The notes beneath the pieces were generated by a model. It did no database searches. It was not told where the DNA came from and saw only the letters and a list, made by a program, of their open reading frames with translations. The translations under genes were made by a program, and so were the position numbers. A DNA stretch of 22,974 nucleotides from Muribaculaceae bacterium (lineage in GTDB: Bacteria > Bacteroidota > Bacteroidia > Bacteroidales > Muribaculaceae): the NCBI GenBank assembly GCA_016292745.1, contig JAEDFO010000040.1, forward strand, positions 1 to 22,974, in the 5' to 3' direction. Below are positions 1 through 6,332 of this stretch, one piece after another; position 1 is the first letter of the stretch, and each line of letters starts with the position of its first letter.

Positions 1-633
1 GATTTCGAAGCACGTTTGCTTAAGCTCGACAATGTGATGATAAGTTCGGCCATAGTGCGTATGGAATTGCGTGTTCTCGAGGCGTTGCATAGTCATCGGG
101 TGTCGAATTTACGTGGGTCGCAGATGGTAAACACCATGCAGCTGCGATATCTCACCAATATTGTGGATAACCTTGACATAATTTATCGTAATGCCAATGG
201 AGTGTATCGCAACGAGCAGGCCTTGTGCCAGGTGCGGTGCCTCCTGTGCTTTGTTGCCGACATGATTGACCGCTATGGCGACGAATCGGGTAACTCGAAA
301 TACAACAGGCTTCAGGACCATTTCCGCTCATTCATGAATCTGATATCGAAGCATTACAAGGATTCGCGCGAGGTATCGTACTATGCAGAGATGATGAGTC
401 TCACGCCAAAATATCTGAATTATATATGTAACACGGTGGCCAAGTGTACATGCAAATCGTTTATCGACAAGTATATAATAGTGCAGCTGAAGAATGAACT
501 GCTCAAGACATCGAAGACTATCCAGGAAATAGCTTATGAGTATAATTTTGCCAATCAGTCGTTCCTGGGTTGCTATTTTAAGAAGTACACCGGGATGTCG
601 CCGCGCAAGTTCCGTAACGAAGGTACGCTGTGA
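1..633 (+). CDS. AraC-family transcriptional regulator, 5' end outside window
   Basis: The reading frame is open from base 1 (D-F-E-A-R-L-L...), so the true start lies upstream and the TTG at 16 is not needed. 210 residues are visible. The last 90 or so form an AraC/XylS DNA-binding domain: a first helix-turn-helix around 'YYAEMMSLTPKYLNYIC' and the family signature 'TIQEIAYEYNFANQSFLGCYFKKYTGMSPRKFRN' region near the C terminus (here cited as its key parts: IAYEYNF, FKKYTGMSP, KFR). The preceding roughly 120 residues are helical and match no domain I can name; in this family the missing N terminus is often a ligand-binding cupin. It would act as a cytoplasmic DNA-binding activator. Its targets cannot be read from the window; the neighbouring DUF1080 gene converges on it and is not an obvious target. 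It ends in TGA and is followed by a hairpin terminator. Confidence 0.88.
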   Translation, partial: DFEARLLKLDNVMISSAIVRMELRVLEALHSHRVSNLRGSQMVNTMQLRYLTNIVDNLDIIYRNANGVYRNEQALCQVRCLLCFVADMIDRYGDESGNSKYNRLQDHFRSFMNLISKHYKDSREVSYYAEMMSLTPKYLNYICNTVAKCTCKSFIDKYIIVQLKNELLKTSKTIQEIAYEYNFANQSFLGCYFKKYTGMSPRKFRNEGTL

Positions 634-656
634 GATTGGAATGCGATGATAAAACG

Positions 657-693
657 AAGGCTCGGCAATTCTACTGATGATTTGCCGAGCCTT
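657..693. terminator. Bidirectional hairpin terminator between the AraC-type and DUF1080 genes
   Basis: A perfect 12-bp inverted repeat (AAGGCTCGGCAA at 657-668, TTGCCGAGCCTT at 682-693) encloses a 13-nt loop. It lies in the 81-bp gap between two convergent genes. Read on the minus strand the stem is followed by CGTTTTA; on the plus strand the T-run is short (CCTTTG). Termination is therefore expected to be better for the minus-strand DUF1080 transcript. Confidence 0.8.
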
Positions 694-714
694 TGCTGTA
701 TAAATTGATGTGAA

Positions 715-1503
715 TTACATTTTACGAATCCACATGTTTCTGAAACTGATAGGTTTCGACGGGTCGCCGTGGCTTTGGAGGATGATTGGGCCATCGCCAT
801 GCTTGGCAACCTTGGGGAATCCGATATATTCGGTAGTGCCGAGCAGTTCAGTGTTGTTTTGAACAACCACGCCATTGAGAATTACTGTTACGCGCGGACG
901 ATACAGATACGTTCCGTCTTCCTTGAACACCGGAGCAGTGTAGATAATGTCGTAAACGTTCCATTCGCCAGGTTTGCGCATTGGGTTAACCAACGGGGGC
1001 GTCTGCTTGTATAGCGAGCCCACCATTCCGTTAACGTAGGTTTCATTCTCATAGTTGTCGAGAATCTGCACTTCATATTTGCCTTGCAGGAACACACCGC
1101 TGTTGCCGCGGGCTTGGCTTTTGCCTTCAATGTCTTTAGGTATGCGCCATTCCAGATGAAGCTGGAAGCTTCCGAACTCTTCCTTGGTCATAATGTCGCC
1201 GGCTTTCTTGTTTACGGTGACTACGCCACCTTTCACATCCCAACCCGCAGCTTCGCCGGTCTTTTTGCTTTTCCATGCCGAGAGGTCCTTGCCGTCGAAC
1301 AGAACGATTGCGTCTGACGGGGCAGTGTTGGTTTTGATGTCGCCGGGAGTGACTACTTTAGGCTGCGGAGTCCAGTATTCTGACATTCGAGGACTCATTT
1401 TTTCGGGCTCAGGGTATTTTTTCTCTTCTTGTTGAGCAAAAGCCGCAACGCTCATGGCAGCAGTTACAGCCAGACTTAATGCTAAAAATCTTTTCATTTT
1501 CAT
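715..1503 (-). CDS. Secreted DUF1080 (3-keto-disaccharide hydrolase-type) protein
   Basis: 262 residues. Residues 1-23 are a signal peptide (MKMKRF, hydrophobic core, AFA before QQ), so the mature protein is periplasmic or exported. Residues 64-262 form the DUF1080 concanavalin-like fold, with the family landmarks LFDGKDLSAW (68-77), GNSGVF (133-138), YEVQILD (143-149) and a C-terminal IxFRNMWIRK strand (252-261). Some members hydrolyse 3-keto-glycosides made by sugar dehydrogenases; the substrate here is unknown and catalysis is inferred. Residues 24-63 are a charged Pro-rich linker. ATG at 1503 is used; a second ATG two codons later (1497) would also leave a working signal peptide. The gene is monocistronic, with its own promoter box upstream and a terminator downstream. 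Confidence 0.9.
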   Translation of the reverse strand: MKMKRFLALSLAVTAAMSVAAFAQQEEKKYPEPEKMSPRMSEYWTPQPKVVTPGDIKTNTAPSDAIVLFDGKDLSAWKSKKTGEAAGWDVKGGVVTVNKKAGDIMTKEEFGSFQLHLEWRIPKDIEGKSQARGNSGVFLQGKYEVQILDNYENETYVNGMVGSLYKQTPPLVNPMRKPGEWNVYDIIYTAPVFKEDGTYLYRPRVTVILNGVVVQNNTELLGTTEYIGFPKVAKHGDGPIILQSHGDPSKPISFRNMWIRKM

Positions 1504-1535
1504 ATAATGTTTAATAGGGTTATGTTGATATAGTG

Positions 1536-1543
1536 CAAATTTA
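1536..1543 (-). promoter_or_regulatory. Candidate -7 box for the DUF1080 gene
   Basis: The minus strand reads TAAATTTG, a full match to the Bacteroidetes -7 consensus TAnnTTTG, 33 bases before the ATG at 1503. I see no good TTG -33 element at the usual 19-21 bp spacing, so the call rests on the -7 box and its position. Confidence 0.45.
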
Positions 1544-1635
1544 GCGAAAATATCGGTTACTTGTAATAAACTATCCGAAAAAATAATTATGATGGCATAG
1601 AGGAGATGAATTTTGAGAAAAACGAGCTAAAAGCG

Positions 1636-1665
1636 TTGTGGTTTAGAAAATTATAGTTATCTTTG
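1636..1665 (+). promoter_or_regulatory. rpsA promoter (TTG / TATCTTTG)
   Basis: TTG at 1636-1638, a 19-bp spacer, then TATCTTTG at 1658-1665, a full match to the Bacteroidetes sigma-ABfr -7 consensus TAnnTTTG. The predicted transcription start is near 1670-1673, giving a leader of about 70 nt that would begin at or just before the hairpin at 1673. Confidence 0.7.
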
Positions 1666-1672
1666 TGGGCAA

Positions 1673-1702
1673 TTTGCGCGTGGCTTTTGCAGCCAGCGCA
1701 AA
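1673..1702 (+). promoter_or_regulatory. Hairpin at the 5' end of the rpsA leader
   Basis: TTTGCGC (1673-1679) pairs with GCGCAAA (1696-1702). After a bulged G1680, TGGC (1681-1684) pairs with GCCA (1692-1695) around a 7-nt loop. The structure lies at the predicted mRNA 5' end, 37 nt before the start codon; the rest of the leader is AT-rich with no Shine-Dalgarno sequence. It could stabilise the mRNA or serve autoregulation by S1, which is known for E. coli rpsA, though that leader has a different structure. The role here is inference. Confidence 0.5.
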
Positions 1703-1739
1703 CGAGAGTTTTTATTAATCATATTTATTAACAATTTAA

Positions 1740-3512
1740 ATGAACAAAGAATTAGTCAATTCTCCAATTGAAGATTTCGACTGGGATGCCTACGAAAATG
1801 GTGATGCCACAGCATCGAAGTCTCGTGAAGAACAGGAAAAGACGTATGACGCGTCGCTTAACACAATTAAGGACAAAGATGTAACCGAAGGTACTATCAT
1901 CGCCATCAACAAGCGCGAAGTTGTAGTTAACATCGGCTATAAGTCAGACGGTATTATTCCTCTTAATGAATTCCGTTACAACCCCGACTTGAAGGTTGGC
2001 GACACAGTAGAAGTGTTTGTAGAGAACCAGGAGGACAAGAAAGGTCAGCTTATTCTCTCTCACCGCAAGGCCCGTGCAAGCCGCAGCTGGGAGCGTGTAA
2101 ACCAGGCTCTCGAGAACGACGAGGTAATCAAGGGTTACATCAAGTGCCGCACCAAGGGTGGTATGATTGTCGATGTATTCGGTATCGAGGCATTCTTGCC
2201 AGGTTCGCAGATTGATGTTAAGCCAATCCGCGACTACGATGTATTCGTTGACAAGACAATGGAATTCAAGGTTGTGAAGATCAATCAAGAATTCAAGAAC
2301 GTCGTTGTATCGCACAAGGCACTCATCGAGGCAGAGCTCGAACAGCAGAAGAAGGACATCATTGCCAAGCTTGAAAAGGGTCAGGTTCTCGAAGGAACAG
2401 TTAAGAACATCACTTCTTACGGTGTGTTCATCGACCTTGGCGGCGTAGACGGTCTTATCCACATTACCGACCTTTCTTGGGGCCGCGTAAGCCATCCGGA
2501 AGAGGTTGTACAACTCGACCAGAAGCTCAATGTTGTTATCCTTGACTTCGACGATGAGAAGAAGCGTATCGCCCTCGGTTTGAAGCAGCTTCAGCCACAT
2601 CCGTGGGATGCTCTCGATCCAGAGCTCAAGGTTGGCGACAAGGTTAAGGGTAAAGTTGTCGTTATGGCCGATTACGGTGCATTCATTGAAATCGCTCCGG
2701 GCGTAGAAGGTCTTATCCACGTGTCAGAAATGTCGTGGTCGCAGCACCTCCGTTCAGCTCAGGATTTCATGAAGGTTGGCGACGAAGTAGAAGCTGTAAT
2801 CCTTACTCTCGACCGTGCAGAGCGCAAGATGAGCCTCGGTATCAAGCAGCTTAAGCCAGATCCATGGGAGCACATCGAAGAGAAGTACGCTGTAGGCAGC
2901 AAACACACTGCAAAGGTTCGCAACTTCACTAACTTCGGTGTATTCGTAGAACTTGAGGAAGGCGTAGATGGCCTTATCCACATCAGCGACCTCTCTTGGA
3001 CCAAGAAAATCAAACACCCATCTGAGTTTACTCAAATCGGTGCCGACATCGAGGTTCAGGTTCTCGAAATCGACAAGGAAAACCGCCGCTTGAGCCTCGG
3101 CCACAAGCAGCTCGAAGAGAATCCTTGGGACGTATTCGAAACAATCTTCACTGTAGGCAGCATCCACGAAGGAACTATTACCGAGATGCTCGACAAGGGC
3201 GCTGTAGTTGCTCTGCCTTATGGCGTTGAAGGTTTCGCTACTCCTAAGCACCTTGTAAAGGAAGACGGAACTCAGGCCGCTGCCGAGGAGAAACTTCCGT
3301 TCAAGGTTATCGAATTCAACAAGGATGCTAAGCGCATTATCCTCTCGCACAGCCGCATTTTCGAAGACGAAGCTAAGGCCGAAGCCAAGAAGGCAGCCAA
3401 GAAGGCAGCTAAGGAAGAAGCAGCTTCTCAGCCAAGTGCACCAGCTATCGAGAAGACAACTCTGGGCGACCTTGAGGTTCTCGCAGCTCTGAAAGAGAAG
3501 ATGAAAAAGTAA
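1740..3512 (+). CDS. rpsA: 30S ribosomal protein S1
   Basis: 590 residues with six S1 RNA-binding (OB-fold) repeats at about 48-110, 128-194, 214-284, 299-370, 385-457 and 472-540. Repeats 3 to 5 are the most alike and share the core GVFIxLxxGVxGLIHxSDLSW followed by a RxxLGxKQL strand. Residues 545-563 are a Lys/Ala/Glu-rich stretch (repeated KKAAK), then a short helical end. S1 binds AU-rich mRNA leaders at the 30S platform and helps initiation, which fits a phylum whose genes mostly lack Shine-Dalgarno sequences. The length is normal for Bacteroidetes S1. ATG at 1740 follows an AT-rich leader. It has its own promoter and a strong terminator at 3543-3580, so it is probably a single-gene unit. 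Confidence 0.97.
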   Translation: MNKELVNSPIEDFDWDAYENGDATASKSREEQEKTYDASLNTIKDKDVTEGTIIAINKREVVVNIGYKSDGIIPLNEFRYNPDLKVGDTVEVFVENQEDKKGQLILSHRKARASRSWERVNQALENDEVIKGYIKCRTKGGMIVDVFGIEAFLPGSQIDVKPIRDYDVFVDKTMEFKVVKINQEFKNVVVSHKALIEAELEQQKKDIIAKLEKGQVLEGTVKNITSYGVFIDLGGVDGLIHITDLSWGRVSHPEEVVQLDQKLNVVILDFDDEKKRIALGLKQLQPHPWDALDPELKVGDKVKGKVVVMADYGAFIEIAPGVEGLIHVSEMSWSQHLRSAQDFMKVGDEVEAVILTLDRAERKMSLGIKQLKPDPWEHIEEKYAVGSKHTAKVRNFTNFGVFVELEEGVDGLIHISDLSWTKKIKHPSEFTQIGADIEVQVLEIDKENRRLSLGHKQLEENPWDVFETIFTVGSIHEGTITEMLDKGAVVALPYGVEGFATPKHLVKEDGTQAAAEEKLPFKVIEFNKDAKRIILSHSRIFEDEAKAEAKKAAKKAAKEEAASQPSAPAIEKTTLGDLEVLAALKEKMKK

Positions 3513-3542
3513 TTGAATCAGTTCATTACTTAGATATGACAG

Positions 3543-3580
3543 GCGCACCGGAACGCAATGTTTCGGTGCGCTGATTTTTT
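3543..3580 (+). terminator. Intrinsic terminator of rpsA
   Basis: A 12-bp stem (3543-3554 with 3560-3571, one G-T wobble) has a 5-nt loop, GCAAT. Its core is GCGCACCG / CGGTGCGC. Three bases later follow six T's (3575-3580). It starts 30 bases after the rpsA stop codon. Confidence 0.88.
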
Positions 3581-3608
3581 GCAGCGTGGCATATTTTTTG
3601 TAATTTCG
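3578..3608 (+). promoter_or_regulatory. Candidate promoter of the DUF4491 gene
   Basis: TTTG at 3578-3581, a 19-bp spacer, then TAATTTCG at 3601-3608, one mismatch from TAnnTTTG. The -33 element overlaps the T-run of the rpsA terminator. The box lies 42 bases before the ATG at 3651. The same TAATTTCG octamer recurs before ilvE and folP. Confidence 0.45.
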
Positions 3609-3650
3609 TGCCCAAGCCTCTCGTTGAGGCTGACGATTAACAGTATATAT

Positions 3651-3986
3651 ATGGAATTTATTTCGCAATACGGCCTTGAGGGGCTTTTGATAGGCTTCTG
3701 CACATTCTTGATAATCGGGCTTTTTCATCCCATAGTGATAAAGGGAGAGTATTACTTTGGCACTCGGTGCTGGTGGTGCTTTTTGGTGGCAGGAATAGTG
3801 TTTCTGTGTCTGTCGGTAGCTGTTGACGGTATATTCTTGTCGGCAATCCTTGGGGTGCTGGCATTCTCGTCGTTTTGGTCGATACTCGAGATATTCGAGC
3901 AGGCCGAGCGGGTGCGCAAAGGGTGGTTCCCACGCAATCCCAAACGCCACTACAGCTTCGATGATACAAAGGAATCAGATCGATAA
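3651..3986 (+). CDS. DUF4491 family small membrane protein
   Basis: 111 residues with three predicted membrane segments at about 10-29, 42-58 and 60-78, then a basic cytosolic-looking tail. It matches my memory of DUF4491: an N-terminal hydrophobic helix, the 'FHPIVIKGEYYFGTRCWW' stretch at 25-42, a third helix ending 'LGVLAFSSFWSI', and 'EQAERVRKGWFPRNPKR' at 83-99. The function of the family is unknown. I place the start at ATG 3651 because the family begins there; an upstream in-frame ATG at 3558 would begin inside the rpsA terminator hairpin. It has a candidate promoter of its own. No terminator is apparent after its TGA/TAA region before the next gene. Confidence 0.87.
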   Translation: MEFISQYGLEGLLIGFCTFLIIGLFHPIVIKGEYYFGTRCWWCFLVAGIVFLCLSVAVDGIFLSAILGVLAFSSFWSILEIFEQAERVRKGWFPRNPKRHYSFDDTKESDR

Positions 3987-4085
3987 ATGCCGGTATGACT
4001 GTGATAGAGGTGGCTATTTGCTGTTGGTTCGCGGGGAGAATGATATATTTTGCCACTAAGATGGTTTATTCTCGATTTTATTTTA

Positions 4086-4093
4086 TAACTTTG
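4086..4093 (+). promoter_or_regulatory. Candidate -7 box for the small secreted protein gene
   Basis: TAACTTTG is a full match to TAnnTTTG, 23 bases before the ATG at 4117. The -33 region at 4064-4068 reads GTTTA rather than TTTG. The remaining sequence between 3987 and 4085 shows no gene or clear hairpin. Confidence 0.5.
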
Positions 4094-4116
4094 GAGCGAA
4101 TATAGGTAACAAATTG

Positions 4117-4449
4117 ATGAAACGCCTCTTGGTCATATTGAGCGTTATTCTGTCGTTGATGATGGCTGCGCCTGAAGCTGATGCGCAAATGGCGTGGCGC
4201 GAGTCGTCGCGTAGCATCACGAAACAAAGTCTCATCGACCCGGGACAGAACGAAGGCATCGAGATATTTGTGTTCGATGGGGTGGTGTGTGTTCGCACCC
4301 CACATCGCATACAGGTGAGAGTGTTCACCATATTGGGACAGTTGGTGTCGCAGTCGTATCTGAATCCCGGTCAGTCGGAACTTAAGATTGCCTCGCGCGG
4401 CATCTACATCATCAAGATAGGCAACATCACGCAGAAGGTGGCAATATGA
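4117..4449 (+). CDS. Small secreted protein resembling a lone T9SS type A sorting domain
   Basis: 110 residues. Residues 1-24 are a signal peptide (MKRLLVIL core, ADAQ cleavage region), leaving a mature chain of about 86 residues. Residues 47-110 carry the pattern of a Por-secretion-tail C-terminal domain: a VRVFTILGQLV strand (67-77), then L-N-P-G, then RGIYIIKIG (94-102) and a closing TQKVAI strand. These domains normally sit at the end of large cargo proteins; here almost nothing precedes the domain. The role is unknown. A residue Cys58 is present in the middle. I chose ATG 4117 over a TTG one codon earlier. It lies 52 bp before ilvE on the same strand and could be co-transcribed with it, but no functional link is evident. 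Confidence 0.78.
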   Translation: MKRLLVILSVILSLMMAAPEADAQMAWRESSRSITKQSLIDPGQNEGIEIFVFDGVVCVRTPHRIQVRVFTILGQLVSQSYLNPGQSELKIASRGIYIIKIGNITQKVAI

Positions 4450-4458
4450 TTAAGCAGT

Positions 4459-4473
4459 GTCAATGCAATTGAC
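4459..4473. promoter_or_regulatory. 15-bp perfect dyad before ilvE, operator candidate
   Basis: GTCAAT GCA ATTGAC is a perfect 6-bp inverted repeat around a 3-bp centre. Its right arm contains the TTG (4469-4471) that would be the -33 element of the candidate ilvE promoter, so a bound regulator would cover the promoter. No T-run follows, so it does not look like a terminator. The regulator is unknown. Confidence 0.35.
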
Positions 4474-4499
4474 TTAGCAAATACTAAAATATAATTTCG
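4469..4499 (+). promoter_or_regulatory. Candidate ilvE promoter, almost touching the start codon
   Basis: TTG at 4469-4471, a 20-bp spacer, then TAATTTCG at 4492-4499, the same geometry as the folP promoter. Only two bases separate the box from the ATG at 4502, so transcription would begin at or inside the start codon. Either the mRNA is leaderless or the real promoter is further upstream (for example near 4086). Confidence 0.3.
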
Positions 4500-4501
4500 T
4501 A

Positions 4502-5530
4502 ATGGCAAACGAAGCAAATATTGATTGGACAAACATCGGATTTGGATACATTCCAACCGATTATAATATCCGTGCCACATACAAGGACGGAAAATGGAGC
4601 GAGCCGGTTATTTCCGACAGCGAGTATGTAAATATTCACATGGCAGCTACATGTCTGCACTATGGTCAGGAAATTTTCGAGGGATTGAAAGCATTCCGCG
4701 GCAAAGATGGCAAAATCCGGATTTTCCGACTGGAAGAGAATGCCAAGCGCATTCGCCGTTCGGCTGATGGCATCATGATGGCACCTGTTCCCGAAGAACT
4801 GTTCAGGAAAATGGTAATTGAGGTGGTAAAGCGCAACGAACGCTTCATCCCACCATACGGCAGTGGCTCGTCGTTGTATATACGTCCTATCGAAATAGGT
4901 ATGTCGGCACAGGTTGGCGTAAAGCCTGCCAATGAATATGAGTTTATTATATTTGTGACACCTGTTGGCGCATATTTCAAGAATGGTTTCAAGCCCTCTA
5001 AGGTTGCCATCTATCGAGGTTACGACCGTGCTGCCCCTCTGGGAACAGGCCGATGGAAAGTTGGCGGGAACTATGCTGCCAGTCTTACAGCTGGCGACAA
5101 GGCACACCAAGGCGGCTATGCTGCAGTGCTTTACCTCGATCCTAAGGAGAAGAAATATATTGACGAATGTGGCCCAGCCAATTTCTTCGCAGTGAAGGAT
5201 GGCGTGTACATCACACCAAAGTCGGAATCGATTCTGCCATCAATCACCAATATGAGTCTGCAGCAGATAGCCGCAGATTTGGGTATCAAGGTAGAGTGCC
5301 GTCCAATACCATTGGAAGAACTCGATGAGGTTCAAGAGGCCGCTGAGTGTGGTACAGCCGCAGTAGCAGCACCGATATCGGAAATCCACGACATCGATAC
5401 TGGCAAGAAGTATATCATTGCGCCCGACAATCAGCCAGGCCCGGTAACGACAGCGCTCTATAATCGCTTGCGTGCCATTCAGCTTGGAGATGTCGAGGAC
5501 ACTCACAATTGGGTGACAATAGTAGAGTAA
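4502..5530 (+). CDS. ilvE: Branched-chain amino acid aminotransferase
   Basis: 342 residues, a fold-type IV PLP aminotransferase. It interconverts leucine, isoleucine and valine with their 2-oxo acids, using glutamate/2-oxoglutarate, in the cytosol. Landmarks are HMAATCLHYGQEIFEGLKAFRG (46-67, pyridoxal-family N domain), YIRPIEIG (126-133), Lys186 in GRWKVGGNYAASL as the Schiff-base lysine, DECGPANFF (221-229) with Glu222 as the expected PLP-nitrogen ligand, and ECGTAAVAAPI (282-292). The length is normal for the ilvE type II branch. ATG at 4502 gives the N terminus expected for Bacteroidales IlvE (NIDWTNIGFGYIPTDYN). There are no other branched-chain biosynthesis genes nearby. A dyad and a promoter-like element lie immediately upstream and two hairpins downstream. 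Confidence 0.95.
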   Translation: MANEANIDWTNIGFGYIPTDYNIRATYKDGKWSEPVISDSEYVNIHMAATCLHYGQEIFEGLKAFRGKDGKIRIFRLEENAKRIRRSADGIMMAPVPEELFRKMVIEVVKRNERFIPPYGSGSSLYIRPIEIGMSAQVGVKPANEYEFIIFVTPVGAYFKNGFKPSKVAIYRGYDRAAPLGTGRWKVGGNYAASLTAGDKAHQGGYAAVLYLDPKEKKYIDECGPANFFAVKDGVYITPKSESILPSITNMSLQQIAADLGIKVECRPIPLEELDEVQEAAECGTAAVAAPISEIHDIDTGKKYIIAPDNQPGPVTTALYNRLRAIQLGDVEDTHNWVTIVE

Positions 5531-5566
5531 TCACAGAGGTGCGCCTTCATGTGGGTGCGCCTGTGA
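5531..5566 (+). other. Bulged hairpin directly after the ilvE stop codon
   Basis: TCACAG (5531-5536) pairs with CTGTGA (5561-5566), and GCGC (5541-5544) with GCGC (5557-5560), leaving AGGT bulged on the left. The element also holds two direct copies of GGTGCGCCT. No T-run follows, so it is not a classical terminator; it may be a 3'-end stability structure. Confidence 0.35.
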
Positions 5567-5582
5567 AATGAATCAATATAAA

Positions 5583-5630
5583 AAGTGGGGCATGTCGGGA
5601 CGAACCATTGACGTCCGATTGGCCCCGCTT
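5583..5630 (+). terminator. Long hairpin after ilvE, probable terminator
   Basis: The outer stem is AAGTGGGGC (5583-5591) with GCCCCGCTT (5622-5630), 9 bp with one G-T wobble. The inner stem is TCGGGACG (5595-5602) with CGTCCGA (5612-5618), with one bulged base. The tail is CTTGCTTT rather than a clean T-run, so termination is probable but not certain. Confidence 0.5.
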
Positions 5631-5681
5631 GCTTTAGGTGACCTGCCATTAGGCTGATTGTCACTAAACCAGAATGCTGAA

Positions 5682-6230
5682 ATGAAGAAGCTTTACCAGT
5701 CGATTATCGACAAATACTATCCTGAAGGAAGCCAGTTGCGGGGTTTGGTAGAGGCTCACAGCCGTCAGGTGGCCGACTTGTCGCTTGAGATAGCCAGTCG
5801 AAAGAATTTTGGATGCAATCCAGAGTTTGTTGAGAATGCTGCGATGCTGCACGATGTGGGAGTGTTTCTCACTCATGCCCCTGGCATATATTGCAATGGC
5901 ACCGAGCCCTACTTGATGCATGGCATCCTTGGCGCGCGCCTTCTGCGTGATATTTCTCCCGACCTCGAACCGTATGCCCGGGTATGTGAGCGGCACATCG
6001 GGGTAGGGCTAACAGCCGAAGAAATCATCGGCCAGCATCTGCCCATCGTGCCGGTTGCCGATTATCTTCCGGAAACCATTGAGGAACAACTGGTGTGCTA
6101 TGCCGACAATTTCTTCTCAAAGTCGCACATAGCGCCGGCTCGAAGTGTTGAGCAGGTGAGGTTGCAGATGAAACAATATGGCGAGGGGAGTGTGGCGCGA
6201 CTTGAGGCAATGATATCACTTTTCGAGTAG
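5682..6230 (+). CDS. HD-domain metal-dependent phosphohydrolase
   Basis: 182 residues. The HD metal-binding set is complete: His26 (in EAHSRQV), His57-Asp58 (LHDVG), His80 (YLMHG), His105 (CERHIGVG) and Asp142 (YADNFFSKS). HD proteins hydrolyse phosphoesters, often of nucleotides; the substrate cannot be read from the sequence. It is probably cytosolic, as there is no signal peptide or membrane segment. I start it at ATG 5682 (MKKLYQSIIDKYYPEGSQLR); an in-frame TTG at 5658 would add eight residues of no clear family character. It follows ilvE by 151 bp with hairpins between, so it is likely transcribed separately, although I see no convincing promoter in the gap. Confidence 0.88.
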   Translation: MKKLYQSIIDKYYPEGSQLRGLVEAHSRQVADLSLEIASRKNFGCNPEFVENAAMLHDVGVFLTHAPGIYCNGTEPYLMHGILGARLLRDISPDLEPYARVCERHIGVGLTAEEIIGQHLPIVPVADYLPETIEEQLVCYADNFFSKSHIAPARSVEQVRLQMKQYGEGSVARLEAMISLFE

Positions 6231-6291
6231 TTTTAAGTAGGCATTGGTGTGGTTTTGTATTTATTATCTTTTTATATGCGGTGTCTGTCGC

Positions 6292-6309
6292 TACATTTGT
6301 GTATTTTTG
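6292..6309 (+). promoter_or_regulatory. Candidate -7 boxes for lptD
   Basis: Two octamers match TAnnTTTG exactly, TACATTTG (6292-6299) and TATTTTTG (6302-6309), 34 and 24 bases before the start at 6333. A third, weaker box, TATCTTTT at 6265-6272, has a TTG 18 bp upstream (6244-6246). I cannot tell which is used. Confidence 0.4.
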
Positions 6310-6332
6310 TAGAATAATTTGTCAAACTGGTA

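Noticed and set aside
1597..1650. Tiny frame after GAGGAG before the rpsA promoter
   Set aside because: Only 16 codons, the purine run touches the ATG with no spacing, and the frame overlaps the rpsA promoter.
1740..3512. Repeated segments in rpsA as DNA repeats or recombination
   Set aside because: They are the normal S1 domain repeats at protein level with diverged DNA.
3558..3650. N-terminal extension of the DUF4491 protein from an ATG at 3558
   Set aside because: It would begin in the loop of the rpsA terminator, and the family normally starts at the equivalent of 3651.
1944..3950. Long minus-strand open frames across rpsA and the DUF4491 gene (258 and 398 codons)
   Set aside because: They are antisense to strongly supported proteins, show no domain and arise from the codon bias of rpsA.
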